Below, piece after piece: positions 30,881 through 39,350 of a stretch of DNA of 64,000 nucleotides. The stretch spans positions 1,266,439 to 1,330,438 of the forward strand of contig NW_017962914.1 in the NCBI RefSeq assembly GCF_001661345.1, written 5' to 3'. Numbering within the stretch: the stretch's first letter is position 1; the number at the start of each line of letters is the position of its first letter. Under the pieces are notes generated by a model. That model ran no database searches. It saw only the letters and a list, made by a program, of their open reading frames with translations, and was not told the origin of the DNA. This DNA comes from Ascoidea rubescens DSM 1968 (taxonomy: Eukaryota; Ascomycota; Saccharomycetes; Ascoideales; Ascoideaceae). A program made the position numbers and the translations under genes.

Positions 30881-31427
30881 TTGTGAAACTTGTGGTAGAT
30901 TAGGTGCTGTGTCGAGTGTCTAGTGTTGGATGTCGAGTGTAGTAAAGCCAGAATGCCCACACTGAACAGAAAGGGCGCCCTTCTTTCTTTTATACAATTG
31001 GAACTGGAAGATTTGCAATTACAGATGATTTCATTCTTGAGCATAAAATCCACAATTAGAAAACGTTTCGGAGTTGGAAAAATTCCCGATTTGGAAACTC
31101 CCGCGCTCTTTGCCAAAGAATGGCTTTTGGCTGGAAGCTTTTGGATTTGACAGAAGAGACACAACAGCAGCTTAAGAAGAATTTTCAAAGCACTTTTGGA
31201 ACTTTTTTGGAGAAGCCCCAGAGGAAAAAACAGCAGACCTCGCCATGAAGTTGCTCTCTCAAAACCCCTTCGAGAAACAGTCCTACCAAAGTAATGGGAA
31301 ATTTGTCAATGCAAATCCGGTAAGGCACGTGGTTCAAGATCGGATATCTCCCGATTGAGTTTTTGAAAATATTTTTTCTGGAGTTTTTTCTGTTTCGAAT
31401 CTGATCCAACGAAAGCATAACTATATA
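30881..31427. promoter_or_regulatory. Divergent ADH/RSM22 promoter region with CACGTG box
   Basis: Shared upstream region of the two genes. A CACGTG E-box core (31326-31331) lies about 100 bp before the RSM22 ATG; in yeasts this is the site of Cbf1, Pho4 or Tye7-type factors. No gene is seen within. Confidence 0.5.
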
Positions 31428-33860
31428 ATGTTCAAAATACTAGCGAGAAATGCAAACAGAAGAGTGGCTGTCCATAATGGAATACCTAGACAAATAAGGA
31501 CTTCTTTTGCAAGTTTTTCAACATTAAACAATTCTCTCCTAGATCAGAAACCCGATACCAACCCTGAGGAGATATTGAAAAGCAGCGACAAAATCGACTA
31601 TTCATCCTTCGATAACTCTGACTTTTTTATTACTGGAGATAATTCTGACAAAAGCCTTTCTTTTGATATCAGTCCCTTTAGAAATCCAGACTTCACTTTG
31701 AAGAATACAAAAGCACGAACCTCACAGCAAGCCAGACTCTCTGACAATGCCCTACTGGGAAAGTTCAATCGCTTTGGTCAAGTGAAAATTCCCACTATTT
31801 TATCTGATACAATCAATGACTATTTTTTGAGAAAATATGAACCAGCTAAATTAAGAGAGTATGCTACCAGTTACTTTTTGCATCTAAGATTCAATCCTTT
31901 ACACAAACCACCTACAACTCCCTATGAAGTTGATACCAGTATATGTGTTTTGTTTCCTCAAAATTATGCCTCCATCTTTCAGGTATTAGCCGAATTAAAA
32001 GGAAATGTCTCAAGCAAAGACAAAACTTTCAATCCCCAGAAAATATTGGTAACTGAACAAGGTCCTGCAACTGGGATGTTAGCACTAAATGAATTAATGG
32101 GTGAAGATTTTCAACCACAAGTTAGAGATATTTATATAAAACATTCCAATTATGTAATGGAAAATAGAGCCAAAGTCTTGCTAAGTAGACAATTGTCTGA
32201 AGTGCCTAGATCTGATATCGATAACTCATCAGATAAGGATAATAATGACAGCAATGATACTAGCAATAATCAAGATGATAACATTAGTAAAAACGATTAC
32301 GAAAGTGCCGAACCACAGCTTGATGGTCAAATTGATGTTAAAAAGATTAAAATAAACTCTAAATTTCTTGATCATTTACCAACGAAAAACTCTCCTAGAA
32401 AATATGATTTAATCATTGCAACTCATCAATTATTAGAAGATGAAAAGTTATTTCCTCGTCAAATTGATAATAACCTTGAAAAATTATTAGATTTATTAGA
32501 ACCTGAAGGCCATTTAGTTCTTATAGAAAGAGGAACATTTTGGGGTTTCGAAATCCTTTCAAGAGCTAGAGAAATCACCATGAGACCTTCAAACTATTCT
32601 AAATTTGAATACGGAAAGATTCCAAGACCTTGGATTAGAGGTTCAACCATGAAAGTCGTTAATAAATTGTTAAATACAGATTCTGCTAACAATAAAAAAT
32701 TCAATAGAAAACAAAAGATATCAGATTTGGAATCTGAATTAAATGAAAAATATGGTCAAATTCATGAGAATGATCTTGATTATGAAAAGGATTTACATGA
32801 AAATTTTGATATATTATCCGTAAAGGATTCAATACAAGAAAAGGCAATAGAAATTGAAAAAGAATTGAAAACTGATTATTATTTATCCATTTTATCTCCA
32901 TATCCACACCATCTTCCTTGTCAATTAGTTACCAAAAATCCTTTACTAATTGATGAAAAAAATGGCTCGAAATTGAGATGGTTGAAGTTTTCAGTTTCAT
33001 TAGAAAGACCAAAATTCACAATGGAATTGAAAAAGGGAAGAAGATTAGCTGCCACATGGGATCCAAAGTTATTAGGATTGTATAAAACTGGAGAATTTTC
33101 AACTTCTAACCCCTTTGGTCTTAAAAACATAGCAAAAAGTGGAACAGGTAGAGCTGGAGGTAAAAATTTTGAAATTGCAAATTTTTGTTTTTTGATCTTC
33201 GAAAGGTCTAAAAACGATCCTGAAACAATTCAAAAAATCGAAGAAAAACGATTAGAATCTCAAGTTACTAGTAAAAGACTAGAAACCTTAAGAAAATTCA
33301 AGGATCAAAATTCAATTTTGAAAACAGAAGAACTTCTTAGTAAAATAAAACAGGACTGTTTAGATAGAAATGACAGCTCATTGTGGCCAAGAATAATTGA
33401 TCTGCCTGAAAAGAAAAAAGGGCATGTTGTCCTAGATGTTTTGACTCCTTTTGGCTCATTTGAAAAATGGAATATTCCAAAATCTTATGGTAAACAGCAT
33501 TATTATGATGCAAGAAAAGCTAAAATGGGTGATTCCTGGCCTTCTGGTTATAAAAGTACTCATGTTCTTCCAAGGGTTAATAATTTAAGCAAATTATTTT
33601 CTGGAACAAATGTGCAATTTGAATATGGAAAGGCTGCAAAGAAAACTGAAAAAATCATTAAAAAGGCCATTAAGAGAGAATTAATTGAAAACGATGATAG
33701 CGAATTAAGAGGCGATATGCTTTTATTTGATAATAAGATTGAAGAAAGAATTTCTCGTACTAAAGAACTTATTAAAAAAGTTCAACCAAATCTTTCAAAA
33801 GAACAAAATGCTCTTGTCTCAGAAAAGTACTTGGAAGAAGTGTATGGTAAAGTCAAATAG
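31428..33860 (+). CDS. RSM22: Mitochondrial small-ribosome assembly factor RSM22 (METTL17 family)
   Basis: An 810-residue homolog of Rsm22, a methyltransferase-like protein needed to assemble the mitochondrial small ribosomal subunit. The N-terminus (MFKILARNANRRVAVHNGIP) is a basic mitochondrial presequence. The core has ILVTEQGPATGMLALNEL, YDLIIATHQLLEDE, LLEPEGHLVLIERGTFWGFEIL and PRPWIRGST, followed by LSPYPHHLPCQL and the C-terminal VVLDVLTPFGSFEKWNIPKSYGKQHYYDARKAKMGDSWP. Family members bind a 4Fe-4S cluster through four cysteines; here the CPH of that region reads YPH (Y492), C498 is kept, and the next cysteine position is occupied by W-L-K (518-520). Acidic inserts make it longer than the S. 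cerevisiae protein (about 628). Confidence 0.9.
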   Translation: MFKILARNANRRVAVHNGIPRQIRTSFASFSTLNNSLLDQKPDTNPEEILKSSDKIDYSSFDNSDFFITGDNSDKSLSFDISPFRNPDFTLKNTKARTSQQARLSDNALLGKFNRFGQVKIPTILSDTINDYFLRKYEPAKLREYATSYFLHLRFNPLHKPPTTPYEVDTSICVLFPQNYASIFQVLAELKGNVSSKDKTFNPQKILVTEQGPATGMLALNELMGEDFQPQVRDIYIKHSNYVMENRAKVLLSRQLSEVPRSDIDNSSDKDNNDSNDTSNNQDDNISKNDYESAEPQLDGQIDVKKIKINSKFLDHLPTKNSPRKYDLIIATHQLLEDEKLFPRQIDNNLEKLLDLLEPEGHLVLIERGTFWGFEILSRAREITMRPSNYSKFEYGKIPRPWIRGSTMKVVNKLLNTDSANNKKFNRKQKISDLESELNEKYGQIHENDLDYEKDLHENFDILSVKDSIQEKAIEIEKELKTDYYLSILSPYPHHLPCQLVTKNPLLIDEKNGSKLRWLKFSVSLERPKFTMELKKGRRLAATWDPKLLGLYKTGEFSTSNPFGLKNIAKSGTGRAGGKNFEIANFCFLIFERSKNDPETIQKIEEKRLESQVTSKRLETLRKFKDQNSILKTEELLSKIKQDCLDRNDSSLWPRIIDLPEKKKGHVVLDVLTPFGSFEKWNIPKSYGKQHYYDARKAKMGDSWPSGYKSTHVLPRVNNLSKLFSGTNVQFEYGKAAKKTEKIIKKAIKRELIENDDSELRGDMLLFDNKIEERISRTKELIKKVQPNLSKEQNALVSEKYLEEVYGKVK

Positions 33861-34163
33861 TTTATATTGTAAATATTATTAACATGTAATTATAAAGGCG
33901 TCCTTTTGATTTTTATAAATATAGAAAATAAAATTTTAGATTTCCTACAGATATGATTATTTAGATAAAAAAAAATTGATAAAGATTTGAAAAGAAAAAT
34001 TAATTACTATAAATTTAAAAAACAATAAACTAACCTTGAACAATAATAACTAACATTAATGAAAAACCATAACTAAAAATAAGAGAAAAGAAAGGAAAAG
34101 AAAAATAGGATTATAAATAAATAAAAACAAGTAATTTTTTTGTTTATAGAAGATTGATGAGAA
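33861..34163. other. Short AT-rich region between convergent RSM22 and EIS1
   Basis: 3' flanks of two convergent genes. AT-rich, nothing else recognised. Confidence 0.5.
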
Positions 34164-35753
34164 CTACCAAGATTCCAGAAACATTCCAGGTGGCTTGTCA
34201 GTTGTTGGGCTTGAGTTATCTTTAGGTTTTGAAATGTTGGTGTTTGGTTCGACATCCGTTTTATGAGCAATTTCGACATTTTCGGCATGTTCAGCATGTT
34301 CAGCATGTTCAGAATCTTCAGAAATTTCTAGTTGTTTTTCTCTTTTTAAAATTGAAATCTGATTTTTTGTTTTTAAAATTAAATCATTTTCTTCTTTTCT
34401 GTATTTTTCCAAAATATCTGATTTTTCCTTTTCAATTTCTTGCTGAAGCTGACTTTCCTGAGCTTTTAATTGAGCCAAATGCTGCTCTTTTTGACGTAAT
34501 TCAGCTTCGTTTTCATTAATCAAGTCTTCCTTGAGATGCTTATTTTCATGTTTTTGTGCTTGAATATTTCTTTTCTTTTCTAATTTTTCTTCTTTTTTTT
34601 GTCTTTTTGATAATAAAGCATTTTGATAGTTTTCATTTTTCAACCTTTGCTGTTCTTCAGCGATTAGTCTTTGTTCTTCTTCATATTCAAAATCTATTCT
34701 TCTTTGTTCAGCAACTGCAGCATTAATATCTTCAATTACTGGAGCGATATTACTTCTAGCAAGATTATTAACGTCAACGGCGTTAACGTATTTTCCTAGA
34801 CCAACATTGATTTTGCCTTCAAGTTGAGTATTTTTCTGATACCTTTCATTGGCCTTTTGCTGTGCGATTTTCATTGCATGAGCGTTAAATTCTGGATTAC
34901 CCAATAAGTAAGTCTTGCCATTTTGTTCATCAATTTGTTTTAATTTTTGATTAGCAATTAGCTTTGCTTGCTCCAACACTTTTAAATCCATTTGGCTTAT
35001 TTTTGCATGATTCGAGGAGTTATTACTATTTTGAAGATCACTTGTAATTGTATTTGAACGTGTAGATTTCAAAGCACCAGCAGATGAATATTGAGAAGAG
35101 ACAATGGAGTTTGCTTTTGTTGATGGGACGCCGATTCTATGGTTGATCTTTGAAGGGCTCAATCTTTCTTTGATATTGTCATTTGCGTTTTTATTAGCCT
35201 TTTCGTGAAGTTTATTGATATTGAAATTTTTGTTATTTGATTTATGATTTGAAGTTCTAGGAGAGTCCAAAGTATACAAATCAGGCAAACGCTCACCAGC
35301 AAAGGAGCAAGCGTCTTTTGAAGACAAGGATTTAGCAGCGCTATTAGCAAAAATGCTTGAACTGTTCAGGGACTTTGAGGAGAAAGGCTTTATAGAATTT
35401 GCAAGACTGGTAGTTTTTTGAGACTGGTTTCTAGCCTTTAAAGCAGCATTTTCAGCACCGGAATCGACTTTCTCTCTTTTCCATGCAACAGGAGAGGAAT
35501 CTGATTTGGCATTCAAGGCAGCAGAAGCAGCCTCTGATGACAAGTCTCTCCTGTAGACAGGAACGGATAGGTCGGTATTGACAGCTTTGACAGCAGCTGA
35601 AGTGCCCTTGTAATTGGAAGGCAAGCCAGTGGAAGGAGAGTTTGGGTTGATGTATAGGCCAGTCTTCAAGTTGTTTTGGTAAATAGCAGCTTTGGATAAG
35701 GGTTTTCCGTCTGATTGGTAAATCCCAGGTCTTATGGTGGAAGTTCTAGACAT
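34164..35753 (-). CDS. EIS1: Eisosome protein EIS1
   Basis: A 529-residue homolog of Eis1, a component of eisosomes, the membrane-bending protein assemblies under the yeast plasma membrane. The start is the ATG complementary to 35751-35753, giving MSRTSTIRPGIYQSDGKPLSKAAIYQNNLKTG, which matches the Eis1 block around VYQTTGEPLSREALYKAKLKYG; the frame is open 65 codons further up, but that extension is hydrophobic and unlike the family. Later blocks are SSEAASAALNAKSD, ALKARNQSQKTTSLA and GKINVGLGKYVNAVDVNNLA. The last 200 residues are a long charged coiled coil (EEEQRLIAEEQQRLKNE and following). The C-terminus has a run of E-H-A repeats. It is shorter than S. cerevisiae Eis1 (about 843). Confidence 0.82.
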   Translation of the reverse strand: MSRTSTIRPGIYQSDGKPLSKAAIYQNNLKTGLYINPNSPSTGLPSNYKGTSAAVKAVNTDLSVPVYRRDLSSEAASAALNAKSDSSPVAWKREKVDSGAENAALKARNQSQKTTSLANSIKPFSSKSLNSSSIFANSAAKSLSSKDACSFAGERLPDLYTLDSPRTSNHKSNNKNFNINKLHEKANKNANDNIKERLSPSKINHRIGVPSTKANSIVSSQYSSAGALKSTRSNTITSDLQNSNNSSNHAKISQMDLKVLEQAKLIANQKLKQIDEQNGKTYLLGNPEFNAHAMKIAQQKANERYQKNTQLEGKINVGLGKYVNAVDVNNLARSNIAPVIEDINAAVAEQRRIDFEYEEEQRLIAEEQQRLKNENYQNALLSKRQKKEEKLEKKRNIQAQKHENKHLKEDLINENEAELRQKEQHLAQLKAQESQLQQEIEKEKSDILEKYRKEENDLILKTKNQISILKREKQLEISEDSEHAEHAEHAENVEIAHKTDVEPNTNISKPKDNSSPTTDKPPGMFLESW

Positions 35754-36167
35754 TTCGGGGACACAGATAGTATTGGAGGAACAACTTAGCCGGAGCACTG
35801 AGAGATGTGTATTATATTTGGTTTTCAAGTTATTTAGGGCAAAGATATAGAAATATATAGAGAGGAAGATGACGAAGAGGTCGTCAAATGAGTAGAATAA
35901 GGTTGGGAGATTGCGCCCAGAATCACGTTCACTGCATTGCGATGACAATAGTTGCTATTTGAAAGGTTCTCGGTGAGACGAAAAGAGTGCTCGGCTGGAA
36001 GAGGCCACAATGTGGATCTTTATATGGCTGAAAAGAAAGGTGTGTATTTTGAGAGGATAACAATGTTGAAATCATTTTCATAAGGGGTTCATTAGAAGTG
36101 GTTGAAACGAGTTTTGCAAAGCTGACTGTTGCTTGATTGTTGAAACACAGCTGGTGTCGTTGCCATA
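35754..36167. promoter_or_regulatory. EIS1 upstream region / EMG1 3' flank
   Basis: 414 bp between two minus-strand genes. Expected to hold the EIS1 promoter; a TTTATAT sequence near 36017 is a possible TATA element. No gene seen. Confidence 0.4.
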
Positions 36168-36914
36168 TCAGAGAATATTCCAGACGTCTTCACACCCGTG
36201 GCAGAACTTGCTACAGGCGACAGAGGCTGATAAAGGGTAATTGGATACACCAATTTTTTCGTCGATATACTCATCAGCAAAGTTGTCTTTGCCTCTTGCC
36301 ATGGCACCAACGAATACACATATGCTTTCATCGTCATCCAAGGTCTTGATGTAGTCTTGGACTCTTGTTACTTTAGCATCAAAGGATAAGGTGATTTTAC
36401 GGCATTTAGTTGGCAAGTGGTCTGTTATGGGATTTTTGATTACCTTCAACAATTTTTCTTCTGAGTTGACAGATCTTATGGACAATCTATGTAATAATTG
36501 AACCATTAACCCAGAAAATCTCTTGAATGTTCTGGGAATTCGAACACTGGGATTGATCTCTATCAATACACCTCTTGCAGTTTGTATATAAACTTGCAAT
36601 TTCCCTGCCTTACTAATGGGGGAATCTAGTAATGTTAGCAAACATTGGTGGGTAATATCAGGTCTTGCTTCAGCGATATCTCTGCCCATTTTTCTTAACA
36701 AAGCCTGATGGTCATCACAGTTTAGCAAAGAATACTTGTCACCTCCAGGGTTTCCAGTACTCATTTTATGGGATTCTAAACAAGCTTGGGCTAAAACAAC
36801 AATGAGTCTTTTTGTTACTTTATCTTTCGAACTCAAGGGAGTTGGCCTAACAGGCACCAAGGATGCCGGTAATAATTCATTTTCTTTCTTAATGTCTTTC
36901 TTATTTTCGGCCAT
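36168..36914 (-). CDS. EMG1: 18S rRNA pseudouridine N1-methyltransferase EMG1 (NEP1)
   Basis: A 248-residue SPOUT-class methyltransferase of the small-subunit processome in the nucleolus. It methylates the hypermodified pseudouridine at position 1191 (yeast numbering) of 18S rRNA and is essential for 40S assembly. Family blocks are complete: [91 protein letters not shown], and the C-terminal cofactor-knot segment [21 protein letters not shown] to [21 protein letters not shown]. Length is as in S. cerevisiae (252). It is divergent from GLR1. Confidence 0.97.
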   Translation of the reverse strand: MAENKKDIKKENELLPASLVPVRPTPLSSKDKVTKRLIVVLAQACLESHKMSTGNPGGDKYSLLNCDDHQALLRKMGRDIAEARPDITHQCLLTLLDSPISKAGKLQVYIQTARGVLIEINPSVRIPRTFKRFSGLMVQLLHRLSIRSVNSEEKLLKVIKNPITDHLPTKCRKITLSFDAKVTRVQDYIKTLDDDESICVFVGAMARGKDNFADEYIDEKIGVSNYPLSASVACSKFCHGCEDVWNIL

Positions 36915-37615
36915 TTTGATGGTAAATGCTGGGATATAGTATGGTATAATTTGATTTCCTATGAGATTTTAATTGGGTCCTGTTAGATGTGCAAGAAGAA
37001 GATTCAAATCATATGATCTGACCTGGTAAGAGTTGATTGTGGTGAATTAAAGTTATTACGAGAATTGGTGAGCAAGCTGGAGATTTCTTGAAGCCGGTGA
37101 AAATTATTCACCAACAGAAAAATTGTTCTGCACCGATTTTTTTTTTAGGGAAACGTCGGGACAGCTTTCAAAAGTAGCTCCACTGAGTGCACCAATCTTT
37201 GCACGTGTGTGTCACGATATTCTCCATTGCAGCAGGTATCTCTCACAAAGTAAGAAAAAAGCAGCTCAGAACTGGCTCTATTATTTAGCTCATTATTCTA
37301 GAAACCCCTATGAAAACAGAACTAACCAAGTACACCACGTGAATTATCTAATCTTGCTCTATGCGGGATTTGAACCGGCTTGCAAATCCCATGCCGAGAC
37401 CACGTACACGGATCACCTGCCCTCCACTTCAAAATCCGTTTAAAAAAACTGACACCATTTCTCCAAACTGTGATAAAGGTGCTTCCATTACTAATTGGGC
37501 TTCGGATTCTGGCTGTTGAAATTTGTTACTGTCAAGCTGATCTATATTGCTGGATTATATAAACCAATCTATCTCGTTGTTTCTCTTTTCTAGTTTCTTG
37601 CAAGCTTTTATCTCA
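36915..37615. promoter_or_regulatory. Divergent EMG1/GLR1 region with two CACGTG boxes and a B-box-like sequence
   Basis: CACGTG occurs at 37202-37207 and 37336-37341. On the minus strand 37366-37376 reads GGTTCAAATCC, a near-perfect polymerase III B box; no matching A box, acceptor stem or T-run was found, so no tRNA is called. The sequence TATATAAACCAATCT at 37556-37570 combines a TATA box and a CCAAT box and should serve GLR1. No protein gene is supported in this interval. Confidence 0.5.
37556..37563 (+). promoter_or_regulatory. TATA box of GLR1
   Basis: TATATAAA 53 bp before the ATG at 37616. It lies inside the theoretical extension that begins at an ATG at 37547, which argues that this upstream ATG is not the main start. 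Confidence 0.6.
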
Positions 37616-39037
37616 ATGCAAAAATTTACTAGAGCAATGTCAAGCACAAATAAAACTTACTTGGATCATTACAACTATTTAGTCATTGGAGGTGGTTCCG
37701 GCGGCGTAGCGTCCTCCAGAAGAGCTGCTTCTTACGGCGCAAAAGTCTTGCTAATTGAAGCAAGTAAAATGGGTGGGACTTGTGTTAATGCCGGTTGTGT
37801 CCCCAAAAAAGTGATGTGGTATGCTTCTGATTTGGCTGAAAAAATCAAACAATTGCAAGGATACTGTTTCAATGCTGAAAATGTCAGCGATGCTACTTTT
37901 AATTACAGTGCCTTTAAACCTAAAAAAGATGCTTATATTCAAAGATTGAATCAAATCTATGAAAGAAATTTGGCAAAGGAAAAAGTCGATTTTATTTATG
38001 GCTATGCTACCTTTGATAAAGGTGGTAAAGTTGTGGTCAAAACCCACACTGATTCAAAAACATTCACTGCAGATCGTATCTTGATTGCCACTGGGGGTTC
38101 CCCTGTTCATCCCCCTGATATTCCTGGAGCAGAATTGGGTATTGATAGCGACGGTTTCTTCAAGTTGGAAAAATTGCCTTCAAAAGTTGTTATTGTCGGC
38201 GCTGGTTATATTGCTGTAGAATTAGCAGGTGTCTTGCACAATTTAGGTTCTGAAGTTGAGTTAATCATTAGAGGCTCCACAGTTTTAAGAAAATTTGACG
38301 AATCAATTCAAAATACCATAACTGATTATTATATTAAAAAGGGAATTAACATTCATAAAAATTCACAAGTAAAGTCAATTGAAAAGAATGTAGAATCTGG
38401 CAGCTTATCGGTCTCTTTAGATAATGGCAAAGTTTTGGAAGTAGACGGTTTAATCTGGTCAATTGGTCGTAGATCCTTATCAGGAATCGGTTTAGATAAT
38501 GTTGGTGTTGAATTAAATGATTTAGGTCAAGTCAAAGCCGATGAATATCAACAAACAACAGCAAAGAATATTTATTCCCTAGGTGATGTTGTGGGAAAGG
38601 TTGAATTAACTCCTGTGGCAATTGCCACTGGTAGAAAATTAGCAAATAGACTATTTGGCCCTGAAAAATTTAAAAATCAAAAACAAGATTTTGAAAATGT
38701 CCCTTCAGTCGTTTTTTCTCATCCTGAAGCTGGTTCAATTGGTTTAACCGAAAAGGAAGCAATTGAAAAATATGGTCAGCAAAATATTAAAATTTATAAA
38801 TCTAGATTTACTTCAATGTATTATGCAATGCTTGAAGAAAAATCACCAACAAGTTACAAATTAATTTGCGCTGGTGAAAATGAAAAAGTCGTCGGTTTAC
38901 ATATTGTTGGTGATAGTTCGGCTGAAATTTTACAAGGTTTTGGTGTAGCCATTAAAATGGGTGCAACTAAAGCAGATTTTGATAGCTGTGTTGCAATTCA
39001 TCCAACTAGTGCTGAAGAACTTGTTACTCTTGTTTAA
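37616..39037 (+). CDS. GLR1: Glutathione reductase GLR1
   Basis: Reduces glutathione disulfide with NADPH and FAD. The start at 37616 gives 473 residues beginning [14 protein letters not shown] second in-frame ATG at 37637 ([15 protein letters not shown]) would give the cytosolic form, and the short basic leader between them could direct a minority to mitochondria, as reported for S. cerevisiae GLR1. The redox disulfide is in [16 protein letters not shown]-binding GGGSGG, NADP-binding GAGYIAVEL followed by the arginines [12 protein letters not shown], the second FAD motif YSLGDVVGK and the C-terminal active-site [11 protein letters not shown] are all present. Alanine (GYIAVELAG) replaces the glycine or similar residue usual beside the NADP loop, a small change. 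No catalytic residue is missing. Confidence 0.96.
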   Translation: MQKFTRAMSSTNKTYLDHYNYLVIGGGSGGVASSRRAASYGAKVLLIEASKMGGTCVNAGCVPKKVMWYASDLAEKIKQLQGYCFNAENVSDATFNYSAFKPKKDAYIQRLNQIYERNLAKEKVDFIYGYATFDKGGKVVVKTHTDSKTFTADRILIATGGSPVHPPDIPGAELGIDSDGFFKLEKLPSKVVIVGAGYIAVELAGVLHNLGSEVELIIRGSTVLRKFDESIQNTITDYYIKKGINIHKNSQVKSIEKNVESGSLSVSLDNGKVLEVDGLIWSIGRRSLSGIGLDNVGVELNDLGQVKADEYQQTTAKNIYSLGDVVGKVELTPVAIATGRKLANRLFGPEKFKNQKQDFENVPSVVFSHPEAGSIGLTEKEAIEKYGQQNIKIYKSRFTSMYYAMLEEKSPTSYKLICAGENEKVVGLHIVGDSSAEILQGFGVAIKMGATKADFDSCVAIHPTSAEELVTLV

Positions 39038-39350
39038 TAGACTTATATTATTTTTTCACTATATTGTTTTATTTTGCCTTTTTATTTTTTTTTTTTGAGC
39101 ATTGTGTTAGATAGCATGCCTAGAATGATTAATTTCATCTTTTAACTAAACTGAAAGCTTGAAACAAATGCATCATTTAACTTTCATTATTAAATGTGAA
39201 CATGCTATTTTACTCTTTTTTAAATGTTTTTTTTCTTTTTATTAAAAAGTTTTGTTACACTACAAAGGAGACATTATGTATAAATATAGAACAATTTAAT
39301 ATATCCTTAAAACAAAATTGTAAAATATGTATTAATTAAAATATAATAAA
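39038..39350. other. Short region between convergent GLR1 and RPS6
   Basis: 3' flanks of two convergent genes; T-rich and AT-rich, no gene recognised. Confidence 0.5.

Noticed and set aside
35754-35948. 65-codon N-terminal extension of EIS1
   Set aside because: The extension is hydrophobic and unlike Eis1; the family block begins just after the Met at 35753.
37340-37440. Possible tRNA gene on the minus strand
   Set aside because: Only the B box and an imperfect T arm are present; no matching acceptor strand, A box or polymerase III terminator.
37123-37443. 106-codon plus-strand ORF before GLR1
   Set aside because: Covers the divergent promoter including two CACGTG boxes and the B-box-like sequence; no protein-like domain.
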